From CAIWKO01 sp964469155 (GTDB lineage: Bacteria > Bacteroidota > Bacteroidia > Bacteroidales > CAIWKO01), in assembly GCA_964469155.1 (NCBI GenBank), contig CAYXXU010000096.1, forward strand, positions 1-13,327: 13,327 nt of DNA, read 5' to 3'. A program made the translations under genes and the position numbers. Position 1 is the first letter of the stretch, and every line of letters begins with the position of its first letter. Positions 1 through 7,221 of the stretch are shown here, piece after piece. The notes under the pieces were generated by a model, which was given only the letters and a program-made list of their open reading frames with translations, made no database searches and was not told the DNA's origin.

Positions 1-23
1 GGCTTAAGCTGACATTAATAAAT

Positions 24-45
24 CTTTCGGTCTTATAGCCGAAAG
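24..45. repeat. Inverted repeat overlapping the transposase stop codon
   Basis: CTTTCGG at 24-30 and CCGAAAG at 39-45 form a 7-base-pair stem with an 8-base loop that contains the stop codon of the truncated transposase. No T-run follows on either strand, so it is not a typical intrinsic terminator. It could be part of the end of the element or a junction of the truncation, or chance. Confidence 0.4.
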
Positions 46-887
46 TAGTTTAATTGTGAAAGATCAAATTTTACCTGATTTTTGCCTTTGGTTTGTTTTT
101 GGGTAATTTTTACTTTCTGCTCTATCTGACTGGTTTCGATAAGATAGCTTTTTAATAACTGTTCGATTTTTTTATCACAAACATCAATTTTAGCTTGTAT
201 GATTTTGTATAAATCATAACAGTCTTCGAGTTCAAACATCAATTCATCATTATCATGACCTTTTAGTGCTTCAGCTATTTCTTTCTTTGATTTGCGACAT
301 CTATTATTGGCCAATTGGGATAGTTTATTTCCATCTCTTTCGCCTGAAAGAATTGCCTCCATGATTGCTCGTCCACTTTTGCCTGTAATGTCATTTATGA
401 CAATATCTATTCGAAAATTACAAAGCCGAAGTGCTTTTTGCATCTTGTTTTTCATCTTTGCAGATTCTTCAATTCGTGATAGCCTGTGACGATTCAAGGC
501 CCTGAGTTTTATTGTTTGTTCATCCGGTAAAAAACAACTGCGTAGAAGTCCAAGCGAATGTAGTTTTTGAATCCATTGGCAATCTTTTACATCGGTTTTT
601 GCCCGAACATTTTTTGTTTGATGTTCTGAAACCAGGAATACCTCAAACCCTGCATTTTGCAATGCCACAAACAAGCTTTGCCAATAGCTTCCGGTACTTT
701 CCATTGCTACAGTATTTATCTTATTATCCTTCAAGTATGAAATAATTTTTTCATGGTCCGAAGAATAAACTCCAAATTCTTTGAAGTCGTCAAGGTTTTG
801 ACCTACTGCCACGAAATGACTTGTGGAGCCAACATCAATACCACTTGCATGTGGATTAATAATCTGCATTTCTTCTGTTTTTTTCAT
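33..887 (-). CDS. IS110-family transposase, C-terminally truncated
   Basis: DEDD-type transposase of the IS110 family, which recombines DNA with an RuvC-like domain plus a C-terminal domain carrying a catalytic serine. The N-terminal DEDD domain (about residues 10-160) is clear: GIDVGSTSHFVAV gives the first acidic residue (D18), MESTGSYW the glutamate (E63), and KTDVKDCQWIQKLHSLGLL the paired aspartates near residues 98-102. A charged helical region, probably coiled coil, covers about 190-255. The protein ends at 284 residues, just after the K-G-K-N-Q-x-x-F-D segment that in relatives leads into the C-terminal Transposase_20 domain; full-length members have roughly 320-420 residues. The second domain is therefore missing. 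After the stop, another minus-strand frame stays open to base 1, so a frameshift cannot be excluded. Start ATG at 887 is the first in frame; no Shine-Dalgarno is seen. An imperfect -7 element (TAAATTTC) lies at 922-929. Confidence 0.85.
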   Translation of the reverse strand: MKKTEEMQIINPHASGIDVGSTSHFVAVGQNLDDFKEFGVYSSDHEKIISYLKDNKINTVAMESTGSYWQSLFVALQNAGFEVFLVSEHQTKNVRAKTDVKDCQWIQKLHSLGLLRSCFLPDEQTIKLRALNRHRLSRIEESAKMKNKMQKALRLCNFRIDIVINDITGKSGRAIMEAILSGERDGNKLSQLANNRCRKSKKEIAEALKGHDNDELMFELEDCYDLYKIIQAKIDVCDKKIEQLLKSYLIETSQIEQKVKITQKQTKGKNQVKFDLSQLNYFRL

Positions 888-1030
888 CTTAATCGATTTT
901 TATTAATAAAGAATGCAGCAAGAAATTTATCTTTGAACTTAAATTATTCCATACAGGCTTACTGATAATCAGTAGCACTAATTAATTCTTCAAAGACACG
1001 AAATAGCATTCGGGTCTTTACATTTTCTAC
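888..1030 (-). ncRNA. Candidate bridge-RNA region upstream of IS110 transposase (speculative)
   Basis: Members of the IS110 family are known to encode a structured guide (bridge) RNA in a non-coding end of the element, in many cases upstream of the transposase. The stretch upstream of this transposase has no ORF and holds two hairpins: one at 959-975 (ACTGA stem, loop TAA, extended by one A-T and one G-T pair) and one at 992-1019 (AAAGAC/GTCTTT outer stem, then a CGA(A)AT/ATTCG inner stem with a 3-base loop). Position and structure fit the idea; target- and donor-binding loops cannot be assigned because neither the element ends nor the empty site are known. Confidence 0.25.
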
Positions 1031-1223
1031 CAAAATTTGGGAAGGGATTAGGCTCACCAATTCAAGCATAGGCTTTTTGCTGCAAAGTCAAAGTTAGATG
1101 TTTTATTCTACTTTTTAGAAGTATTGAAATTTGGGTTAAATGGCCATTCCTGCGCCTGGTTCTTTAGGCTTCGGGTTTTGGTCAAATAACGTGAACTGCC
1201 GTTTGCCATCCACCGTCTCTGCT

Positions 1224-1251
1224 GCCGATTGCTGACTGAGGACAGCCGACT
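1224..1251. repeat. Decayed 7-base tandem repeat downstream of fabI
   Basis: Four consecutive heptamers at 1224, 1231, 1238 and 1245 follow the pattern GCCGACT (GCCGATT, GCTGACT, GAGGACA, GCCGACT). Similar GCC-rich heptamers (GTTTGCC, ATCCACC) occur at 1201-1214, out of phase by two bases. The array lies in the non-coding DNA between the end of fabI and the IS110 remnant. The whole gap 1141-1286 holds no other feature I can support. Confidence 0.5.
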
Positions 1252-1286
1252 AATTTCTTGGATCTTGGGGCTTGATACTTTGTGCT

Positions 1287-2129
1287 TTATATCAACTCTT
1301 CCGTGTTCTTTTCTTCCAGACACTTCATCATATTGGCAATATGGTTGTTCATGGCCATGCTCGAGAATCCGCCGTCGTTAAAGATATTCTGCATAGTGAT
1401 GAAACGGGTATAATCGGAGAACAGCATCACACAAACATCGGCACACGATTCTAATGAAGCATTGCCCAGAGGTGCAATATTTTCTGAAAAATCCAGAACC
1501 GCTTCCATAAAACTCAAACCGTTGGTAGCTTTCGATTTCAGCGGCGACTGCGAAACGGTATTGATACGTATTTGTTTTTTGGTACCCAGAATATATCCGA
1601 AGCTGCGCGCAATAGATTCGAGCATGGCTTTGGCTTCGGCCATATCGTTATATCCGTGGCTGGTGCGGTGTGCTGCCAGAAAAGACAAAGCAACTATAGA
1701 AGCGCCGTTATTCAGTATATCGAGTTTATTGGCTGTCTGAATCATTTTATGAAACGACAGAGCAGAAACATCCAGCGTCTTCAGGAAGTAATCGTAATCC
1801 AGGTCATCGTATTGTTTGCCCTTGCGCACATTGTACGACATAGCCACCGAATGCAGAATAAAATCGATTTTACCGCCTAATATTTCGCCAGCTTTGGTAA
1901 ACAGATTCTCAAGATCAGAAACACTGCTGGCATCGGCAGGTATCACAGGTGCATTGCATTTGCGGGCCAGTTCGTCAAGGTTACTGAGTCGCATGGCAGC
2001 AGGCATGTTGGTGAGCACAATTTGTGCTCCCTCGGCATAGGCATGTTCGGCAGTTTTCCATGCAATCGACATATCGTTTACAGCTCCGAAAATTACCCCC
2101 CTTTTCCCTTTTAATATATTGTTTCCCAT
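1287..2129 (-). CDS. fabI: Enoyl-[acyl-carrier-protein] reductase, Bacteroidota-type FabI
   Basis: Catalyses the last, NAD(P)H-dependent reduction in each round of type II fatty-acid elongation in the cytoplasm. It is a short-chain dehydrogenase/reductase of 280 residues, a normal length. The nucleotide-binding start is KGKRGVIFGAVNDMSIAWK (residues 7-25), the LHSVAMS segment is at 92-98, and the catalytic Y-x6-K pair is Y160 and K167 in GYNDMAEAKA. The segment QSPLKSKATNG and the ending MQNIFNDGGFSSM match Bacteroidota FabI proteins. Odd point: the position ten residues before the catalytic Tyr, Tyr146 in E. coli FabI and Tyr in the Bacteroidota homologues I recall, is F150 here. The start ATG fits the family (M-x-x-N-x-L-K-G-K-R-G). 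It lies 79 bases after recN and has its own promoter-like element and a dyad, so it may be transcribed both from the operon and alone. Confidence 0.93.
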   Translation of the reverse strand: MGNNILKGKRGVIFGAVNDMSIAWKTAEHAYAEGAQIVLTNMPAAMRLSNLDELARKCNAPVIPADASSVSDLENLFTKAGEILGGKIDFILHSVAMSYNVRKGKQYDDLDYDYFLKTLDVSALSFHKMIQTANKLDILNNGASIVALSFLAAHRTSHGYNDMAEAKAMLESIARSFGYILGTKKQIRINTVSQSPLKSKATNGLSFMEAVLDFSENIAPLGNASLESCADVCVMLFSDYTRFITMQNIFNDGGFSSMAMNNHIANMMKCLEEKNTEELI

Positions 2130-2148
2130 AATAGTATTAAATCTAAAA

Positions 2149-2156
2149 CAAATTTA
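2149..2156 (-). promoter_or_regulatory. Putative -7 promoter element of fabI
   Basis: On the minus strand this reads TAAATTTG, a perfect match to the Bacteroidota -7 consensus TAnnTTTG, about 20 bases before the fabI start codon. A good -33 TTG at the usual 18-21 base spacing is not seen; the nearest TTTG is only 14 bases upstream, inside the adjacent inverted repeat. Confidence 0.45.
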
Positions 2157-2157
2157 C

Positions 2158-2180
2158 TACAGATTTTTCACAAATCTGTA
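2158..2180. promoter_or_regulatory. Perfect inverted repeat between recN and fabI (operator or hairpin)
   Basis: TACAGATTT at 2158-2166 and AAATCTGTA at 2172-2180 form a perfect 9-base-pair dyad around the 5-base centre TTCAC. It directly adjoins the putative fabI -7 element, in the place where a regulator would compete with RNA polymerase. It could also act as an RNA hairpin after recN, but no U-run follows it on the minus strand, which argues against a classical terminator. Confidence 0.5.
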
Positions 2181-2208
2181 AAAGAAACCTTTAAGAAATG
2201 TTAAAAAA

Positions 2209-3861
2209 TCAGGAAAGCATTTGTTTTGCGATAGTTATAGAGGCATCGGAAATTTCTTTCCCGCTCAGCATTTCGGCAAGTACTTCAACCCTATCTTCAT
2301 CACTAAGTTTTTTGATATTGACAAAGGTGGTATTCCTGTCAACGGTCTTATAAACCTGGTATTGTTGATCGCCTTTGGCAGCGATTTGGGCCAGATGCGT
2401 AATGGAAAACACCTGCATTCCGGCTGAAAGTTCCTTCATGATCTGCCCCGTTTTTCCGGCAACTTCTCCCGACATACCGGTGTCTATTTCGTCGAAAATT
2501 ATAGTGGGAAGCATGCGTTTACGTGAGATCAGCGATTTGAACACCAGCATAAGCCTCGAAACCTCGCCTCCTGAAGCAATCTTTGCAATTTCTTTCAGTT
2601 CAGAACCCTTGTTGGCGCTAAAAGTAAAGAAAATATTATCAATACCGCACTCGGTAAGCACCTCAGATGGGTTATTCTCAATTTTGATCCTGGCATCGGG
2701 CATACCCAGGTTTTTTAGAATATTTACAGCTTTGTTCTCAATTTCAGCAAAAAACTTACTCCTATTCTGTGATATCTTTTCTGCCGCTGCAAATAATTCA
2801 GACTGCCGTTTGGCTATGCGATCGGCAAGTTCCTTCATTTGGGTTTCGAGTGAAGAAATGCCCTGTAATTTATCATCCAGGTCGTTTTTAACTGCAATAA
2901 GTTCCGAAACGCTTGCTACATGATGTTTTTGCTGTAGCCTGTATATCTCGTTAAGCCTGTTATTGATCTGTTCCAGCCTGTCGGGACTGAACAGTGTCCG
3001 CTCTTCAATATGCTCAAGTTCCTGGGCAATATCCTTCAGTTCGATGTATAACGATTGCAGCCGTTGTAAGTTATCTTCTATTTTCTCATCAAACATTGAA
3101 ATCTGGGCAAGTTGATTCTGAATAAAACCGATCTGCTGAACGCAATTGTTTTCAGCTTCATTCAGCGTAAAAAGCGATTTAGAAAGTACGGTTTTAATTT
3201 GTTCCACATGGTTCAGCACTTCCAGTTCCTGTTCCAGTTCCTTCTGCTCCGGTTCCACCAGTTTGGCTTGTTCCAGTTCATTGAAAAGAAAGTTGAAATA
3301 ATCGGCATCGGTTTGTGATTTTCTTTCCAGTTCAGTTTTCACAACCAGTTCTTTCTTCAGTTCCTTTAATTCAGCCAGTTGCTTTCTGAAATCATTAGCT
3401 TCAGCATAGATATCGGCATAATTGTCTATCACAAACAGTTGAAAATCGGTTTCATTGATCAGCAGGGTATTATGCTGGGAATGGATGTCGATCAGTTTAT
3501 CTCCCAGTTCTTTCAACTGTGATAAGGTCACAGGGGTATCGTTGATAAATGCCCTCGATTTTCCTTCCGGGTTGATCTCGCGCCTTAGCAGAACCACTGT
3601 ATCGTAATCCAGTGAGTATTTTTCAAAAAAATGTCCGACCTGGTAATTCTCGATTTTGAAAGAACCTTCGATGATGCATTTCTGAGTTTTGTCTTTCAAT
3701 ACCTGCGAATCGGCACGTTGTCCAATGATCAGCGATAATGCATCCAGTATGATTGATTTGCCTGCACCTGTTTCCCCTGTAATGGTAGTAAACCCTGAAA
3801 AAAAACTGATCTCCAGTTTGTCAATTAATGCATAATTGCGGATTGACAGGTGAATGAGCAT
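2209..3861 (-). CDS. recN: DNA repair protein RecN
   Basis: SMC-like ATPase that acts early in double-strand-break repair and holds DNA ends or sister chromatids together in the cytoplasm. At 550 residues it has the usual RecN length. The N-terminal half-domain has Walker A GETGAGKS at residues 29-36. The centre (about 150-370) is rich in E, K, L and Q and is a long antiparallel coiled coil. The C-terminal half-domain holds the ABC signature ASGGEVSRL (from residue 429), Walker B with D457-E458 in TIIFDEIDTG, and the switch-like ITHLAQIAA. The start at 3861 gives the expected first residues (MLIHLSIRNYALID). It begins 11 bases after the DUF4835 gene and is probably translated from the same message. 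No LexA-type operator was seen. Confidence 0.96.
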   Translation of the reverse strand: MLIHLSIRNYALIDKLEISFFSGFTTITGETGAGKSIILDALSLIIGQRADSQVLKDKTQKCIIEGSFKIENYQVGHFFEKYSLDYDTVVLLRREINPEGKSRAFINDTPVTLSQLKELGDKLIDIHSQHNTLLINETDFQLFVIDNYADIYAEANDFRKQLAELKELKKELVVKTELERKSQTDADYFNFLFNELEQAKLVEPEQKELEQELEVLNHVEQIKTVLSKSLFTLNEAENNCVQQIGFIQNQLAQISMFDEKIEDNLQRLQSLYIELKDIAQELEHIEERTLFSPDRLEQINNRLNEIYRLQQKHHVASVSELIAVKNDLDDKLQGISSLETQMKELADRIAKRQSELFAAAEKISQNRSKFFAEIENKAVNILKNLGMPDARIKIENNPSEVLTECGIDNIFFTFSANKGSELKEIAKIASGGEVSRLMLVFKSLISRKRMLPTIIFDEIDTGMSGEVAGKTGQIMKELSAGMQVFSITHLAQIAAKGDQQYQVYKTVDRNTTFVNIKKLSDEDRVEVLAEMLSGKEISDASITIAKQMLS

Positions 3862-3872
3862 GTATCGGGAAT

Positions 3873-4778
3873 TTATTGTGCGTTCAGGATACGAGTGTTA
3901 AAATCATTTGAATGGGCAGGATCAATGTCTTTTAAAATAGTAACGATTCTGGGTTTATCTGTTGCCGGAGCTTTGGAATAGATATTGATTATTTCGTCGC
4001 GCTTTGAATCCATAAAAACAGTAGTAAAATACAATCCGGGAGTGGCTTTGGCTGATGATTGAAGTTTTTCGAGGCCGGTAGTAATGGCAGTTCTTCCCAT
4101 GGCCAGATCGTCTTTCATAATATCTAACCCTTTCAAATGGTAATAATATAAACATTCCCTGAATCCGCTACCATAAGAACTGTTTAAAAGGTTTTCGACC
4201 AACCAGTAGCGGTTCTTTTTCGTTTCAAACGATTTCCAACCCCTGTCGGCGCTGTTTTGCGCCAGTGTGACAAGATTCTGTGCTTTATTATAATATTCCC
4301 CGCCCCCATTCATAGAGTATGAATCAAAATCTACTCCAATGATAACATAAGCATAGTAAGCTAACACAGCAGTCAGGTTAGAATAAAAGTTATTGTCATC
4401 ATATTCCAAGGGTTGCTTCTGAATATACTTAAAAGTAAATTCCTTATCGATGAGGTTCAGCATAGGTGAATAATAGGAAGTGTTAAAGATCGGCCTTCTC
4501 GACTGAATCTGAATGGTTCCTTTGAAATCGACATCAGAAACACGTTCGCTGACATTAATAAAGAAATTACATTCAATTTTTTCTTCCGTTTTATAAGTAT
4601 AGCTGGTCCATTTGCGGTTGTTTAAAAATTCGCGAATGGCTGTTTGCAGGTCTTCAAAAATTGTTTTATCGCTTCCGCTGATCTGTGCCGAATTGACAGT
4701 TACCGTACAATTTAACTCCTGGGCATGGGAAGCCAATGTGAAACAAATTAATAACAAAGCAATTCCTAATTTTTTCAT
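3873..4778 (-). CDS. porD: DUF4835 family protein, probable type IX secretion accessory protein PorD
   Basis: Exported protein of 301 residues. The N-terminus is a clear signal peptide (KK, hydrophobic core, cleavage likely after SHA at residue 19), with no lipobox, so it should be periplasmic or outer-membrane associated. Length, the QELNCTVTVN start of the mature part, the segment RPIFNTSYYSPMLN and the GVDFDSYS motif match the DUF4835 family found in Bacteroidota between coaBC and recN. From memory, members carry the name PorD in some annotations, linked to the type IX secretion system; the molecular role is not known to me, so the symbol is tentative. It overlaps the end of coaBC by 4 bases (ATGA), which suggests coupled translation. 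A T9SS cargo, the M4 protease, is encoded in the same window. Confidence 0.8.
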   Translation of the reverse strand: MKKLGIALLLICFTLASHAQELNCTVTVNSAQISGSDKTIFEDLQTAIREFLNNRKWTSYTYKTEEKIECNFFINVSERVSDVDFKGTIQIQSRRPIFNTSYYSPMLNLIDKEFTFKYIQKQPLEYDDNNFYSNLTAVLAYYAYVIIGVDFDSYSMNGGGEYYNKAQNLVTLAQNSADRGWKSFETKKNRYWLVENLLNSSYGSGFRECLYYYHLKGLDIMKDDLAMGRTAITTGLEKLQSSAKATPGLYFTTVFMDSKRDEIINIYSKAPATDKPRIVTILKDIDPAHSNDFNTRILNAQ

Positions 4779-5986
4779 AAGCCGGTTTTGATAAATTCTA
4801 ATATTTCGTTTGCAATGTCTTTTGCCACTTCATTTTTAGGTTTAAGTACAAACGCTTTAGGTTCTGATTTACTTGATATTATTGTGACCTTATTGTATTC
4901 TGATCTGAATCCGGCTCCCTTATCATGTAACGAATTTAATACAATCAGATCAAGATTTTTTTTGTTCAGTTTACTCTTTGCGTTTACAAATTCATTATTG
5001 GTTTCCAGGGCAAATCCAACCAGCACCTGATTTTTCTTTTTCAATTTGCCGAGGCTCTTCAGTATATCGGGTGTTTTGACTAACTCCAGGTGCAAGGTAC
5101 TTGATGTTTTCTTGATCTTTTTAGTTTTAACTTTCTCAGGCATATAATCGGCAACGGCAGCTGCCATGACGGTAATATCTGCAGTTTTGAAATGTTCCAG
5201 GCACCTATCGTACATCTGGTTGGCCGAAACCACATCAATACGCTGTATCAACGGATGTTCTGTTTGTAAACTTACCGGGCCTGTGATCAGGGTAACCTGT
5301 GCACCCCGTTCTGCAAATTCGTTTGCTATGGCAAAACCCATTAATCCGGAAGAATGATTTCCAAGAAAACGAACAGGATCGATACTTTCGTAAGTAGGAC
5401 CGGCGGTCACAAGCACTTTTTTGTTTTCGAAGTCCTGGTTTTTCTTAAAGAAATCGCAGAGCATTTCAACGATTCTTTCGGGTTCTTCCATTCGGCCTGC
5501 ACCACACAATCCGCTGGCAAGTTCGCCTTCATTGGGCGCTATCAGGTGGTTACCGTAGGAACATATCGTTTCAACATTCTTCTGGGTAGCCTGATGTTTG
5601 AACATATCCAGGTCCATAGCCGGTGCAAAGAAAACCGGACATTTTGCTGCCAGATAAGTAGCGGTTAAAAGGTTATCGCCAAAGCCACCGGCCATTTTGG
5701 CAAGAGTATTGGCGGTAACTGGAGCTATTAAAAAGACGTCGGCCCAGTTTCCCAATTCTATATGACTGTTCCATCTGCCGTCAGATGCAGAAAAGCCTTC
5801 GCATAATACGGGATTTCTTGATAAGGTGGACAAGGTTAAAGGGGTAACAAAATCTTTAGCCGAATGAGTAACGATCAACTGAACTTCTGCACCCTCTTTT
5901 ATGAAAAGCCGAACCAGGAAAGGTATTTTATATGCAGCAATACTTCCCGTAATTCCCAGCAATATTTTTTTACCTTTCAGAAGCAT
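4775..5986 (-). CDS. coaBC: Bifunctional phosphopantothenoylcysteine decarboxylase / phosphopantothenate-cysteine ligase
   Basis: Carries out two consecutive steps of coenzyme A synthesis: ligation of cysteine to 4'-phosphopantothenate (CoaB) and FMN-dependent decarboxylation of the product (CoaC). The 403-residue length is normal for the fusion. The CoaC part (residues 1-180) shows LLGITGSIAAYK, the active-site histidine H75 in SHIELG, the APAMDLDM segment at 121-128 and the flap cysteine C161 in SGLCGAGRM. The CoaB part starts near residue 188 with KKVLVTAGPTYESIDPVR and FLGNHSSGLMG, and has the lysine-rich KKIKK loop. Odd point: the classical PAMN motif (Asn125 in E. coli) is PAMD here; I believe this is common in Bacteroidota. 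It starts 7 bases after rpoZ and overlaps the next gene by 4 bases. Confidence 0.96.
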   Translation of the reverse strand: MLLKGKKILLGITGSIAAYKIPFLVRLFIKEGAEVQLIVTHSAKDFVTPLTLSTLSRNPVLCEGFSASDGRWNSHIELGNWADVFLIAPVTANTLAKMAGGFGDNLLTATYLAAKCPVFFAPAMDLDMFKHQATQKNVETICSYGNHLIAPNEGELASGLCGAGRMEEPERIVEMLCDFFKKNQDFENKKVLVTAGPTYESIDPVRFLGNHSSGLMGFAIANEFAERGAQVTLITGPVSLQTEHPLIQRIDVVSANQMYDRCLEHFKTADITVMAAAVADYMPEKVKTKKIKKTSSTLHLELVKTPDILKSLGKLKKKNQVLVGFALETNNEFVNAKSKLNKKNLDLIVLNSLHDKGAGFRSEYNKVTIISSKSEPKAFVLKPKNEVAKDIANEILEFIKTGL

Positions 5987-5993
5987 TGGTATT

Positions 5994-6329
5994 TTAAGAT
6001 TCAGAACTGGTTTCAGTTAAAGGATTCCGGTAGTATAGTTCATTATGCAGATATTCGTGAATAGCCAGCAAGGTGGGCTTAGGAAGGCGCTCGTAATATC
6101 TCGCTAATTCTATTTGTTCGCGGTTTTCAAAAATTTCTTCCAGGTTGTCCGAGGTAGTTCCGAACTCTTCAATTTTCGAATTCAATTCTTCTTTTAATTC
6201 CAGAGAAATTTTATTTGCACGGTTCGAAAGAACCACAAGAGTTTCGTAAATATTTCCGGTTTCTTTTCTGAAATCACTGATATTCCTGGTTATTGCCAGA
6301 GTACCGGTTTTAACTTTTTTATAATCCAT
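5994..6329 (-). CDS. rpoZ: DNA-directed RNA polymerase omega subunit, Bacteroidota type
   Basis: Small RNA polymerase subunit (Rpb6/omega family) that helps assembly and stability of the enzyme. At 111 residues it has the size of Bacteroidota omega proteins, which diverge from the proteobacterial form and were long annotated as hypothetical. The support is the conserved start MDYKKVKTGT, the helix NIYETLVVLSNRANKIS (residues 27-43), which matches the omega/Rpb6 helix with its conserved R-A, and the ending KPTLLAIHEYLHNELYYR. Gene order is further support: it lies directly between bamD (1-base gap) and coaBC (7-base gap), the arrangement known in many Bacteroidota. The acidic tail TETSSES is probably disordered. 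Confidence 0.88.
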   Translation of the reverse strand: MDYKKVKTGTLAITRNISDFRKETGNIYETLVVLSNRANKISLELKEELNSKIEEFGTTSDNLEEIFENREQIELARYYERLPKPTLLAIHEYLHNELYYRNPLTETSSES

Positions 6330-6330
6330 A

Positions 6331-7209
6331 TCAACTTTTTTGTTTAGTATTATTGATTTTATTTTTATCGTTATCTGTTTGATTAACCTTGTTATTCTTG
6401 GAGGTTATTTTCTGAATTTCCTTATCTATATTTTTCATTACCGACTTTGAGTCCTTTTCATAAGTGGAATTTGGAAAAGAGGAAACCAAAGCATTGTAGG
6501 CATCTTTTGCATTATTCAACCTTTCGAGTTTCTTATTTTCGATGCTTTTGAGGGCATAGTTGTAATTCGACAGCAATATATAGTAATACGCTACTTCCTG
6601 GTATTTGGTATCGGGAAAGTCTTTGAGCAGGTTCTTAAAGGAGACCACTGCCGATTCATAGTTCTCGATCTTATAGTACAATTTCGCGATTTCATAGGCT
6701 TTTCTTTCGAGCTTACCTCTCAGTTCATCGATTAGTTTGTTGCATTTGGCCACCTTATCGCTTTTGGGGTACAAATTGATGAAAAGCTGCAATTCTTTAA
6801 TGGCATCTACCGAAATGGTCTGGTCGAGACAATATTTTGGGGAGTACATGTACTGACAATAGGCCGACATATAGCGGCATTCTTCAGCATAACGGCTTGT
6901 CGGAAAGGTAGAAGAGAATTTGGTAAAATAAAAGCCAGCCTGCAAAAAATCGCCATCGCCGAAATAGCACTGGGCATAATAATAATTTATCTTCTCTGAG
7001 GTATCAGTGCCTCTGTAGTATATCAGCAATTCATCAAACAGTTGCATTGCCCTGTGAAAATCGCCTTTTTCATACAATGTAATAGCGGTTGCGTATTTAA
7101 GATGTATGTCAGTACCTTTTAATACTTTCTTGTATTGACTGCATGAAGTCATCAGAATGCCTGTCAACAAAGCAATACAAACAATAAACAGACGGGTATT
7201 TTTAAACAT
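6331..7209 (-). CDS. bamD: Outer membrane protein assembly factor BamD (lipoprotein)
   Basis: Essential lipoprotein of the BAM complex that folds beta-barrel proteins into the outer membrane. The 292-residue protein begins with a lipoprotein signal peptide ending in LMTSC, with C23 as the lipidated residue. Repeated TPR-like helical pairs fill residues 40-250 (ATAITLYEKGDFHRAMQLFD, YYAQCYFGDGDFLQAGFYF, LYYKIENYESAVVSFKNLL), as in BamD/ComL proteins. The last 30 residues are rich in N and K and likely disordered. It is the first gene of a tight operon with rpoZ, coaBC, DUF4835 and recN. The start at 7209 is fixed by the signal peptide. A -7 promoter element ends only 4 bases before the ATG, so the message may be nearly leaderless. 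Confidence 0.92.
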   Translation of the reverse strand: MFKNTRLFIVCIALLTGILMTSCSQYKKVLKGTDIHLKYATAITLYEKGDFHRAMQLFDELLIYYRGTDTSEKINYYYAQCYFGDGDFLQAGFYFTKFSSTFPTSRYAEECRYMSAYCQYMYSPKYCLDQTISVDAIKELQLFINLYPKSDKVAKCNKLIDELRGKLERKAYEIAKLYYKIENYESAVVSFKNLLKDFPDTKYQEVAYYYILLSNYNYALKSIENKKLERLNNAKDAYNALVSSFPNSTYEKDSKSVMKNIDKEIQKITSKNNKVNQTDNDKNKINNTKQKS

Positions 7210-7213
7210 GGTG

Positions 7214-7221
7214 CAAAATTA
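7214..7221 (-). promoter_or_regulatory. Putative -7 promoter element of the bamD operon
   Basis: On the minus strand the bases read TAATTTTG, a perfect TAnnTTTG match followed by CACC and the bamD ATG. Transcription would start at or within a few bases of the start codon. No clear -33 TTTG is present at the usual spacing. The gap 7210-7318 between the LtaS-like gene and bamD shows no terminator, so some read-through from upstream is possible. Confidence 0.5.

Larger units (their letters stand above)
1..1140 (-). mobile_element. IS110-family insertion sequence remnant (ends not defined)
   Basis: The element is inferred from the IS110-type transposase at 33-887 and the roughly 250-base non-coding stretch upstream of it, before fabI-associated DNA begins. 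IS110 elements usually lack terminal inverted repeats and often make no target duplication, so the ends cannot be read from one copy; the right limit given here is a guess. The left part runs off or is cut at the window edge. The transposase lacks its second catalytic domain, so this copy is probably dead unless the rest lies in another frame beyond base 1. It sits downstream of fabI, a safe insertion place. Confidence 0.5.

Noticed and set aside
1108..1323. 71-residue minus-strand ORF between fabI and the IS110 remnant
   Set aside because: It overlaps the fabI 3' end, runs through the heptamer repeat, and has a low-complexity basic sequence with no recognisable motif or promoter.
2158..2180. 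Intrinsic terminator after recN
   Set aside because: The stem is AT-rich and no U-run follows on the minus strand; an operator reading fits better.
2375..2923. 182-residue plus-strand ORF inside recN
   Set aside because: It is the shadow of the RecN C-terminal ATPase half; the Walker B and signature motifs are on the minus strand.
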